The notes under the pieces were generated by a model that did not search any database, was not told the DNA's origin, and saw only the letters and a list, made by a program, of their open reading frames with translations. From positions 1-5,948 of the forward strand of contig CAMSQT010000082.1 of the NCBI GenBank assembly GCA_947062645.1: DNA of 5,948 nucleotides. Direction: 5' to 3'. This document shows positions 1 to 5,948 of this stretch, in pieces. Each line of letters starts with the position of its first letter. The stretch's first letter is position 1. Made by a program: the position numbers and the translations under genes. This stretch comes from an uncultured Clostridium sp. (GTDB lineage Bacteria > Bacillota > Clostridia > TANB77 > CAG-508).

Positions 1-52
1 AGATCTACACTCGATCCAACACTCTTTCCCTACACGGACGCTCTTCCGATCT
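1..52 (+). other. Illumina P5/Read 1 adapter with i5 index (non-biological)
   Basis: Positions 1-10 match the end of the P5 sequence, 11-18 (tcgatcca) sit where the i5 index belongs, and 19-52 match the TruSeq Read 1 primer ending in ctcttccgatct. Compared with the standard primer there is one extra g in the tacacggacg stretch (31-40). The genomic insert starts at 53. This sequence should be trimmed; it also adds 15 false residues to the ABC transporter reading frame that runs into it. Confidence 0.97.
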
Positions 53-1337
53 ATTTTCGTCTAATATAATCGTTTTTTGCATGGCATAGCCAATTTTTTG
101 AAAAATTGTTTCTTGGCTATATTCTTGCATTTCAATTCCATTGATTTTTACGGTGTTTTTTGGCACTTCATAAAAACCTGCTAAAATATTCATTAAAGTA
201 GTTTTCCCGCTTCCTACTTGTCCTACTATTCCTATTTTTTCACCTTGCTTTATTTTTATAGAAATATCTTGCAAAGCTGGATTTGCTTTTTTACCATAGC
301 AATAGGTTAAATGGTTTATTTCTATGGTTTCAATTTCTTTTAATGGTTTCCCTTCTTTACGATAAGGTTCTAAATTGAAAAAATAATTGTATCTTCTTTT
401 GGCTTGTTTATAGTAGGCTAATCCATCTAATAAAGGAGAAATTCGGTTGGCAATTTTGGATAGAATAATACTTATGCTAGAAATGTAAACTGTTAAGTCC
501 CCTATGGTAATATGATTGTTTTGTATTAAATAAACACCAATTGCAAAGCCTAAACTATAGCAGATGGCATATAAAATATTAATTACATTACTAATTTTAT
601 TTTTGACTACCCCAATTTCATAATCTGCTACATAATTTTGCTGATTAATCTTTTCAAATTTCTCTTTTTGATGTGGCTGTTCGTTATATAATTTGATAAG
701 GGAAAAACCGTGAGGTGTTTTGCTCTATTATTTTTGAGTATTCTACTCCAATGATTCTTGCTTTTTCAATTTTATCGTCTAATTGTTGGTACAATTTTAC
801 GAGCCAAATAACAGCTATGATTAAAAATGGTATGCTACTTAGGGCAAGTATAGGATGGACGTTTTTAGCAATTACTATTATTCCTATCGTTGGTAAAACT
901 AATAAATCTGCTGTGTTAAAAAAGGCATTTCCAAAAAATTTGTAAACCATCAATATTTCTTTACTTAAGTAAGCTAAATATGCCCCTTTATCTTCTTTCT
1001 CATAATACTCTGGTTTTACATATTGTAAATGTTCTACTACTTTTTTTCTTAAATAGGTGTCTGATATTCTTGCTCTGTTAAAATATAAGGTGCGATAAAT
1101 AATTCTTGGGATAATCATAAATACAGAATACCCTATTAGGGTATATACATAGCCCATGATAGTTTGTTTTTCTACGTTTCCTTCTAACAGTAAGTCTAGT
1201 ATTTGGCCTATAATAGTTGGTATTTTATATAAGATATAAATGCAGATAGCATGAAAGAACATTCCTGCAATATACACAGGAAATGTTCTTTTAATTTCAT
1301 TTTTAAATATGGGGTGGATTTTGTATTTGGCTTTCAT
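53..1337 (-). CDS. ABC exporter, fused membrane and ATPase domains; frameshifted and cut at its 3' end
   Basis: This is an ABC transporter half-molecule of the type I exporter kind, which uses ATP to move a substrate (not identifiable here) across the cell membrane, usually as a dimer. ATG at 1337 follows AGGAGA (1350-1345) by 7 bases, 15 bases after fhs. Residues 1-209 read in one frame and carry hydrophobic segments near 20-37, 60-82, 139-157 and 162-181. One extra base near 710 then breaks the frame; skipping it continues the protein as GFSLIKLYNEQ. From there another hydrophobic region (about 250-292) leads into the nucleotide-binding domain: an aromatic A-loop candidate (HLTYCYG, 342-348), Walker A GQVGSGKTT (372-380) and the Q-loop glutamine (Q420). 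The native sequence stops at N428 (53-55), so the signature motif, Walker B and H-loop are missing. Left unrepaired, the gene reads as a 217-residue membrane fragment plus a separate ATPase fragment ending in adapter-encoded residues RSEERPCRERVLDRV. A partner half-transporter may lie downstream. The family is clear, the substrate unknown. Confidence 0.9.
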
Positions 1338-1352
1338 TTGTGGTTCTCCTAT

Positions 1353-3017
1353 TTAAAATATTCCTACAATTTCTCCGTTTTCATCTATATCAATACTCTC
1401 TGCTGATGGTATTTTTGGAAGTCCTGGCATAGTCATAATTTTTCCAGCTAAGGCAACAACAAAGCCTGCTCCTGTTTTTAGGTTGATGTCACGAATTGTG
1501 ATGTTGTAGTCTCCTTTACATTCTAAGTTTTTAGCATCATCGGAAAAAGAATATTGAGTTTTTGCAATACAAACTGGTAAATCTCCATAGCCTAATTCTT
1601 CTATTTTTTTGATTTCTGCTAAAGCTGTTTTTGAAAAATCTACGCCTTTTGCTCCATAGATTTTAGTTGCTATTTTTTCGATTTTTGTTTGGATGGAGTC
1701 GTTTAGGTCATACATGTAATTAAAGTTGTCTTCTGGTTTTTCGGTTAATGCTACTAATTTTTCGGCAATGTCTTTTGCTCCTTCTCCTCCTTTTGCCCAA
1801 CCTTCTACTAAGCTTAATTCTACTCCTTTTTCGGCTAGTTTTTCTTGTAAGTAATTAATTTCTTTTTCAGTATCTTGTAGGTATCTATTTAAGGCTACTA
1901 TAACATTTAATCCAAATTTGTTTTTTAAATTATCAATATGACGATATAGATTGTCAATTCCTCTTTCTATTCCTTCTATGTTTTCTTCTTGAATTTTGTC
2001 TTTTTCTACACCACCATGATATTTGATGGCTTTTATAGTGGCTACTAATACAACGGCATCTGGCTTAATTCCTGCTTTTCTACATTTAATGTCGATAAAT
2101 TTTTCAGCTCCTAAGTCTGCACCAAATCCAGCTTCTGTTATGACATAGTCTCCTAGCTTTAAGGCTAGTTTTGTAGCGGTAATGCTGTTACATCCATGGG
2201 CAATGTTAGCAAATGGTCCTCCATGGATAATGGCTGGTGTATGCTCTAAGGTTTGTACTAAATTTGGTTTTAAGGCATCTTTTAATAAAACAGTCATAGC
2301 CCCTTCTGCTTTTAGTTGTTTGGCATAAATTGGCTCGTCCTTTTTGTTATAACCAATTAAGATGTTTCCTAATCTTTGTTTTAAGTCTTTTAAGTCACTT
2401 GCTAAACATACAATTGCCATAATTTCAGAAGCTACTGTTATATCAAATTTATCATGTCTTGGTACAATTTTCTTTTCGCCAGATAGTCCGGTTTCTACTT
2501 CTCTTAATTGTCTATCATTTAGGTCTACACATCTTTTCCACACAATTTTTTCAAAGCCTAATTCGTTTCCAAAATAGATGTGGTTATCGATTAAGCTAGC
2601 AAGTAAATTGTTAGCTGCTGTGATGGCATGGATGTCTCCTGTAAAGTGTAGGTTGATGTCTTCCATTGGTGCGATTTGTACTTTTCCTCCTCCTGTTGCT
2701 CCTCCTTTGATACCAAATACAGGTCCTAGTGATGGCTCTCTTAAGGCTAAAATAGAGTTTTTTCCAATGGTTCTTAATCCATCTGCTACGGCAATTGATA
2801 TGGTTGTTTTTCCTTCTCCTAATGGAGTTGGATTTACGGCTGTTACTAGAATTAGTTTTCCGTTTTCTTTGTTTTTTAGATTTTCATAAACGCTTGGTGC
2901 TATTTTTGCTTTGTATTTTCCGTATTGTTCGATGTCCTCCTCTTCGATTCCTACTTTTTTTGCTATGTCAGTTATTTTTTCTAGTTTTGTGCTTCTTGCG
3001 ATTTCAATGTCTGTCAT
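1353..3017 (-). CDS. fhs: formate-tetrahydrofolate ligase (formyltetrahydrofolate synthetase)
   Basis: This cytoplasmic enzyme joins formate to tetrahydrofolate using ATP, giving 10-formyl-THF for purine and formyl-Met synthesis; in acetogens it is a step of the methyl branch of the Wood-Ljungdahl pathway. The 554-residue reading frame is intact and close to the usual 555-560. Family hallmarks are the P-loop TPLGEGKTT (64-72), the stretch from EPSLGP to GGATGGG (94-111), FTGDIHAI (125-132) and the C-terminal MPGLPKIPSAE. ATG at 3017 follows AAGGAGG (3032-3026) by 8 bases. The gene starts 28 bases after the repeat helix-turn-helix gene and ends 15 bases before the ABC gene, which suggests cotranscription. 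No folD, fchA or other folate gene is in the window, so the sequence does not show whether it serves acetogenesis, formate use or only biosynthesis. It has no frameshift, unlike both of the broken genes nearby. Confidence 0.98.
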   Translation of the reverse strand: MTDIEIARSTKLEKITDIAKKVGIEEEDIEQYGKYKAKIAPSVYENLKNKENGKLILVTAVNPTPLGEGKTTISIAVADGLRTIGKNSILALREPSLGPVFGIKGGATGGGKVQIAPMEDINLHFTGDIHAITAANNLLASLIDNHIYFGNELGFEKIVWKRCVDLNDRQLREVETGLSGEKKIVPRHDKFDITVASEIMAIVCLASDLKDLKQRLGNILIGYNKKDEPIYAKQLKAEGAMTVLLKDALKPNLVQTLEHTPAIIHGGPFANIAHGCNSITATKLALKLGDYVITEAGFGADLGAEKFIDIKCRKAGIKPDAVVLVATIKAIKYHGGVEKDKIQEENIEGIERGIDNLYRHIDNLKNKFGLNVIVALNRYLQDTEKEINYLQEKLAEKGVELSLVEGWAKGGEGAKDIAEKLVALTEKPEDNFNYMYDLNDSIQTKIEKIATKIYGAKGVDFSKTALAEIKKIEELGYGDLPVCIAKTQYSFSDDAKNLECKGDYNITIRDINLKTGAGFVVALAGKIMTMPGLPKIPSAESIDIDENGEIVGIF

Positions 3018-3045
3018 GTTTATTTCCTCCTTTTATTTTTCTTTT

Positions 3046-5172
3046 TTAGGCTAGTTCTTGTTCGTCTCCATCGTCGTTTTCTTCTAGCTCTCTTTGTCTA
3101 TTTCGTTTCTCTTCTATTAATTTTCTGTTAATTTCCATTACTTTCGTTTCCAGTACTCCTGTACTTTTTACAGTTTCCTCTACGCTAAATCCTTTTTCTA
3201 GCATTTGTTTTGCCCTATTATTTTTGACTAGTACTTTCACTTTTTCTTGCAAGCTTTTTATGGCTTTTTCTTCTTGTTTCGTAAAGACTTCATTTCCTAT
3301 TTGTCCATTTATAACGTCTAGTGCTTCTTCAAATTTTTCTTCGCTTACTGCTACTTTTAAATAAAAAGCAATGTCTTGATAGTTTTGCATTAATATAGCA
3401 GATTCTTTGATAACTGGTAAATCTTCTGTTTTTAATACATTGTTTTCAAATCTAATTTTACAACTAGACATATATCTTTTTAGTATCATAATTAAGTTTG
3501 CTTGTCCATAAAACTCTTCACCTGCCATTTTTGCTATCCTTCTTAATTCTTTATGTGGCATTCTAATTGCTAACCTTTCTTCTTTTTCTAATTTTATATA
3601 GGGTCTTATGTCTCGATATATTACCGCCAAACTAAGTTTTATATTGAATTCTTTTTTTATTGTTTCTTGTATTTCTTCTACTGTAGCATCTTGTTTATAT
3701 AATTCTACTTCTCTTCTTTTGCGTATTAGTATGTTTTCGTCTTTTGGTTCGATTTCTCCCTCTATTTCTAAATAGTTAATATCGTCACTAATTCTTTCTA
3801 ACGAAACTTCTATTTTCATTTTTTCTTGTATTTCTTGTTGTATTTGTTGCTCTGTTTTTTGGTTTATTACACTATTTTTTACAATTTCTCTTCTTTTTTC
3901 TTGTTTCGTTTTTTGTTTATTTATTAATTGTCCTCGTTCCCTCCAATAGCTGATATCTTGGTCTATTATTTGAAGTGAAATTTTCATATTCATTTCTTGC
4001 TGTACTATTTCCTGTATTTCTTCTCTTGTCTTTCGTTTACCTCCTTCTATGGTATTATATTCCCTTTTTACAATTTCTCTTCTTCTTTGTATTTTCTCTT
4101 CTTTTAATTCTTTAGTACTTTTTGCTGTTATTTGTCCTTCCTTTTTTAAAGCTTTTATATCACTATCTACTATTTTTAATGTAACATTAAAACCTAGTTC
4201 TTGCAACCTTTCAAAAATTTCTTTTCTTGACTTTTCATTGTTATACATTATTTTTACAATTTCTCTTCTTCGAGGTATTATTAACTTTTCATTTTCTGGT
4301 TTTTCGATTTTTCCTTCGCTTTTCAAATAAAGAATATCGCTATGAATTGTTTCTATAGAAACTTCTAAATTTAATTTTTCTTTTATTTCTGCTTGTATTT
4401 GTTCTTCATTCTTTTCTAATATTACACCAATTTTTACAATTTCTTTTCTTATTTCTATTCTTTCTATTATTCTTTTTTTATCTCTTGCTATGGTTGTCCT
4501 ACTTACTCCTAATTCCTCTGCCATTTGTGATTCTGTCATTTCTTCCTTGTTAAACCCATCTACTTTTTCCATTCTTGCTTCTTTTTCTATCGTCGCTTTT
4601 CTTCTTGGTTGTTCTTTCCCTGTCAATCTATCTTGTTCTCTTAATTTAGCTTTATATGATTTTATAGTATCTCTGTGCTTCCCCATTATTTCGGCTATTT
4701 GATCTATTGTTTTTCCTTGCTTAACAAGTATTCTTGTTGTTCTTAAATTTTCTTCTATTCTTTCTTGCTCTTCTTCCATTCGTTTTTCTTTAGCATCTTC
4801 TGTTACTTCTTTATTATCTTTCAATTCTTTTACATCTTTTTCAATGACAGTTAAAGAAAAAGATATTGGTATCCCAAATGTTCTTTCTAATTCTTTATTC
4901 GTTTCTTTACGAAGCTTTTCTCCTGTCAATCCTTGATTTCCATATAATTCTTTTACGATTTCTTTTCTTTTTTTAGTTTTAGCTTCTTGGGTTACAATTA
5001 TTATTTTTCCTTCTTCTTCTAGTTTCTTTAAATCTCGTCTTACTGTTTTTATATTAACTTCTATACCCAATTTTTCTAGTTTCTTTTTTATTTCTCTGGG
5101 CTCTGTAATTCCTTGCTTATAATATTGATATTCACTTTCTTGTCTGGCTTTTACCTCTTCTTTTTTTCCCAT
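3046..5172 (-). CDS. multi-helix-turn-helix repeat protein, putative DNA-binding, unrecognised family
   Basis: I do not recognise this 708-residue protein as a named family. ATG at 5172 follows AAGGAG (5185-5180) by 7 bases, just after the DUF212 stop. Seven units of about 45-57 residues share a winged-helix pattern: RRREIVK helix, a second helix with EEI...L, then V-S-L-x-x-I-x-x-D-I, and a wing like LKxEGxI. They lie near residues 10-60, 68-124, 241-290, 301-349, 363-417, 426-475 and 485-528; the last five form a regular array. The pattern resembles ArgR N-terminal and DeoR-type domains. Two shorter helix-turn-helix units sit at about 145-180 (TIDQIAEIMGKHRDTIKSYK) and 212-238 (QMAEELGVSRTTIARDKKR). 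Residues 529-650 look helical and match nothing I know; 652-686 resemble one more helix-turn-helix (KGFSVEETVKSTGV), followed by an acidic tail. The protein is rich in Lys, Glu, Arg and Ile, with one Cys (571) and one Trp (410). No signal peptide, membrane segment or enzyme motif is visible, so it should be cytoplasmic. DNA binding is inferred; it could be a regulator or a nucleoid-type architectural protein. Confidence 0.9.
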   Translation of the reverse strand: MGKKEEVKARQESEYQYYKQGITEPREIKKKLEKLGIEVNIKTVRRDLKKLEEEGKIIIVTQEAKTKKRKEIVKELYGNQGLTGEKLRKETNKELERTFGIPISFSLTVIEKDVKELKDNKEVTEDAKEKRMEEEQERIEENLRTTRILVKQGKTIDQIAEIMGKHRDTIKSYKAKLREQDRLTGKEQPRRKATIEKEARMEKVDGFNKEEMTESQMAEELGVSRTTIARDKKRIIERIEIRKEIVKIGVILEKNEEQIQAEIKEKLNLEVSIETIHSDILYLKSEGKIEKPENEKLIIPRRREIVKIMYNNEKSRKEIFERLQELGFNVTLKIVDSDIKALKKEGQITAKSTKELKEEKIQRRREIVKREYNTIEGGKRKTREEIQEIVQQEMNMKISLQIIDQDISYWRERGQLINKQKTKQEKRREIVKNSVINQKTEQQIQQEIQEKMKIEVSLERISDDINYLEIEGEIEPKDENILIRKRREVELYKQDATVEEIQETIKKEFNIKLSLAVIYRDIRPYIKLEKEERLAIRMPHKELRRIAKMAGEEFYGQANLIMILKRYMSSCKIRFENNVLKTEDLPVIKESAILMQNYQDIAFYLKVAVSEEKFEEALDVINGQIGNEVFTKQEEKAIKSLQEKVKVLVKNNRAKQMLEKGFSVEETVKSTGVLETKVMEINRKLIEEKRNRQRELEENDDGDEQELA
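3589..4452 (-). repeat. tandem array of five winged-helix-coding repeats
   Basis: This part of the helix-turn-helix repeat gene codes for five successive units that begin at about 4452, 4272, 4086, 3897 and 3720, spaced 180, 186, 189 and 177 bases apart. The DNA coding for the start of each unit is strikingly conserved: the 20-base string tttttacaatttctcttctt (plus strand) occurs exactly at 3876-3895, 4065-4084 and 4251-4270, and with one mismatch at 4431-4450. It encodes the RRREIVK helix. The fifth unit has only a degenerate version. The rest of each unit has diverged at the DNA level, so the duplications are probably old, with the first helix held constant or partly homogenised by recombination. 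Confidence 0.85.
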
Positions 5173-5185
5173 TTTCTATCTCCTT

Positions 5186-5627
5186 TTATACTACTAATCC
5201 TGCTACCACTCCAATTAACGCTCCCACAAACACTTGAATTGGGGTGTGACCTAACACCTCCACAAGTCTTTCAGACACTTGCACACCTGTTAAACCAGGT
5301 GTTTCAATCAATTTATTTAACAAGGTTGCTTGTTTTCCTGCCGCCCTTCTTACTCCGGCAAGCATCATACATAACAACAAATGCTACAATTAAAGCAACG
5401 GCAAATACAGAAGTTCCCACTCCTTCGTATTTTCCAACTAAAGTTGCCAATGAAGCTACTACTGCTGAATGAGAACTTGGCATTCCACCTGCTCCCATAA
5501 TTCTTTTAAAATTAAATTTTTTGGTTGTAACCAAATCATAAATTAGTTTAAATAATTGTATACCAAACCATAAAAAGAATGGCACATAAATATATTTGTT
5601 TTGTACAAATGTAATAAAGTCATTCAC
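5186..5627 (-). CDS. DUF212 / divergent PAP2 family membrane protein (YuiD-like), frameshifted
   Basis: This is a small membrane protein of the DUF212 family, related by motif to PAP2 phosphatases; the family's reaction is not established to my knowledge. The GTG start at 5627 is supported by AAGGGGAG (5644-5637) 9 bases before it; an ATG is not available nearby. Reading in one frame gives GAGGMPSSHSAVVASL with the PAP2-like PSSHS (50-54), up to MYDA (86-89). One extra base (the a at 5360 or 5361, plus strand) then breaks the frame; removing it gives MYDAAGVRRAAGKQA, the expected family sequence, and continues through LGHTPIQVFVGALIG (125-139) to a stop at 5186. The repaired protein is 146 residues, slightly shorter than B. 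subtilis YuiD, with hydrophobic segments near 13-32, 52-64, 70-87 and 130-146. The extra base also lies in a short A run, which fits a sequencing error. In clostridia this gene is often found near xseA, xseB and ispA, as here next to xseB. The next gene starts 13 bases after its stop. Confidence 0.92.
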
Positions 5628-5636
5628 TTTGTTTTT

Positions 5637-5644
5637 CTCCCCTT
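5637..5644 (-). promoter_or_regulatory. ribosome binding site for the DUF212 gene (supports the GTG start)
   Basis: On the minus strand AAGGGGAG lies 9 bases before GTG at 5627-5625. It is the only good Shine-Dalgarno match in the 43-base gap after xseB, and it fixes the non-ATG start. No promoter-like pair of boxes or terminator hairpin is evident in the gap. Confidence 0.75.
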
Positions 5645-5670
5645 TACTATTTTCTTTTGATTTTTAATTT

Positions 5671-5880
5671 TCAAAGTTTTCTTCTTTCATTTCTCCGGTC
5701 TTTACTAACTAAAATAGTTATTTTTTTTTCTGCTTCTTCTAGTGTTTTGTTACATTCCTTTGAAATTTTAATTCCTTCTTCAAATTTGGTAACAGATTCT
5801 TCTAGGCTTAAATCTCCTTTTTCTAACTCTTGCACAATAGTTTCTAAACTTTCCATTTGCTCTTCAAAATTCTTGCTCAA
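5671..5880 (-). CDS. xseB: exodeoxyribonuclease VII small subunit
   Basis: XseB is the small subunit of exonuclease VII; several copies bind one XseA large subunit in the cytoplasm, and the enzyme degrades single-stranded DNA into short oligonucleotides during repair. The 69-residue protein has the usual length and the family pattern FEEQMESLETIVQELE, then LSLEESVTKFEEGIKIS, then C43 and TLEEAEKKITIL; it is expected to form two helices. The start is TTG at 5880, supported by AAGGAGG (5895-5889) 8 bases upstream; the first in-frame ATG (Met9, 5856) has no such site and would remove the conserved FEE start of the domain. The stop is TGA. xseA normally precedes it, but only 26 bases of insert remain upstream, and a TAA at 5898-5896 in one frame could be the xseA stop; this is too short to call. 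Confidence 0.95.
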   Translation of the reverse strand: MSKNFEEQMESLETIVQELEKGDLSLEESVTKFEEGIKISKECNKTLEEAEKKITILVSKDRRNERRKL

Positions 5881-5888
5881 AATCCTTT

Positions 5889-5895
5889 CCTCCTT
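5889..5895 (-). promoter_or_regulatory. ribosome binding site for xseB (supports the TTG start)
   Basis: AAGGAGG on the minus strand is a near-perfect Shine-Dalgarno sequence, 8 bases before TTG at 5880-5878. A strong site is what a weak TTG start would need, and it argues against the in-frame ATG eight codons further in. Confidence 0.85.
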
Positions 5896-5906
5896 TTATA
5901 TGATTT

Positions 5907-5948
5907 AGATCGGAAGAGCGTCGTGTAGGGAAAGAGTGTTGGATCGAG
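5907..5948 (-). other. Illumina Read 1/P5 adapter with i5 index, inverted (non-biological)
   Basis: From agatcggaagagcgtcgtgt onward this is the exact reverse complement of the TruSeq Read 1 primer (5907-5939), followed by tggatcga (5940-5947), which is the reverse complement of the index at 11-18, and one more P5 base. It lacks the extra base seen in the left copy. The genomic insert ends at about 5906, so sequence from here on should be trimmed. Confidence 0.97.

Noticed and set aside
53..1337. ABC gene as a true pseudogene or two separate genes
   Set aside because: Only one base breaks it, both halves are otherwise sound, and the adapter shows the same kind of insertion; the second half also lacks its own ribosome binding site.
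2362..3049. Plus-strand open reading frames opposite fhs (also 715-945, 4049-4330, 4490-4702, 5113-5472 and 5657-5908)
   Set aside because: They run antisense to well-supported genes, look like no protein family, and have composition explained by the opposite strand.
3876..4450. CRISPR array, because of evenly spaced 20-base repeats
   Set aside because: The spacing is about 160-170 bases, the repeats lie within an intact reading frame, and they encode the same protein motif each time.
5340..5380. Programmed ribosomal frameshift in the DUF212 or ABC gene
   Set aside because: Both need a +1 shift, with no slow stop codon, RF2-like site or stimulating hairpin nearby; neither family is known to use frameshifting.
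5881..5906. 3' end of xseA upstream of xseB
   Set aside because: Only 26 bases remain before the adapter; one frame has a plausible TAA (5898-5896), but no coding sequence can be recognised.
1..5948. About 42-base inverted repeats at the two ends, as in a transposon or linear plasmid
   Set aside because: They match Illumina adapter and index sequence base for base, and no transposase or replication gene is present.

Overview
The window is a 5.85 kb piece of low-GC bacterial DNA (about 53-5906) with Illumina adapter sequence at both ends (1-52 and 5907-5948). The two adapter copies are inverted and carry the same 8-base index, so they mimic terminal inverted repeats. The piece therefore looks like one amplified library molecule or an untrimmed contig, and its genomic ends are arbitrary.

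The DNA suggests a Firmicute, most likely a clostridial lineage. It is AT-rich, every gene has a strong AGGAG-type ribosome binding site 7-9 bases before its start, TTG and GTG starts are used, and the genes present (xseB, a DUF212 'divergent PAP2' gene, fhs) are typical of Clostridia. The standard code fits: TGA ends xseB and Trp is TGG.

All five genes lie on the minus strand and read from right to left with gaps of only 13-43 bases, so they look like part of one operon. In order of transcription they are: xseB (exonuclease VII small subunit, 5880-5671); a DUF212 membrane protein (5627-5186, broken by one extra base near 5360); a 708-residue protein made mostly of repeated helix-turn-helix/winged-helix units (5172-3046); fhs (formate-tetrahydrofolate ligase, 3017-1353); and an ABC exporter with fused membrane and ATPase parts (1337 to the insert edge at 53, broken by one extra base near 710 and cut before its signature motif). 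I see no internal promoter, terminator, RNA gene, CRISPR array or mobile element, and no gap over 43 bases between genes.

The most interesting item is the repeat protein. It has seven ArgR/DeoR-like winged-helix units, two shorter helix-turn-helix units and a further one near the C-terminus, around a helical domain I do not recognise. The scaffold of the units is conserved while the positions expected to touch DNA vary. I know no named family with this layout. The two frameshifts and a one-base insertion in the left adapter are all +1 insertions, so sequence error explains the broken genes better than gene decay. The genes show no obvious common pathway: DNA repair, a membrane protein, a putative DNA-binding protein, one-carbon metabolism and export.
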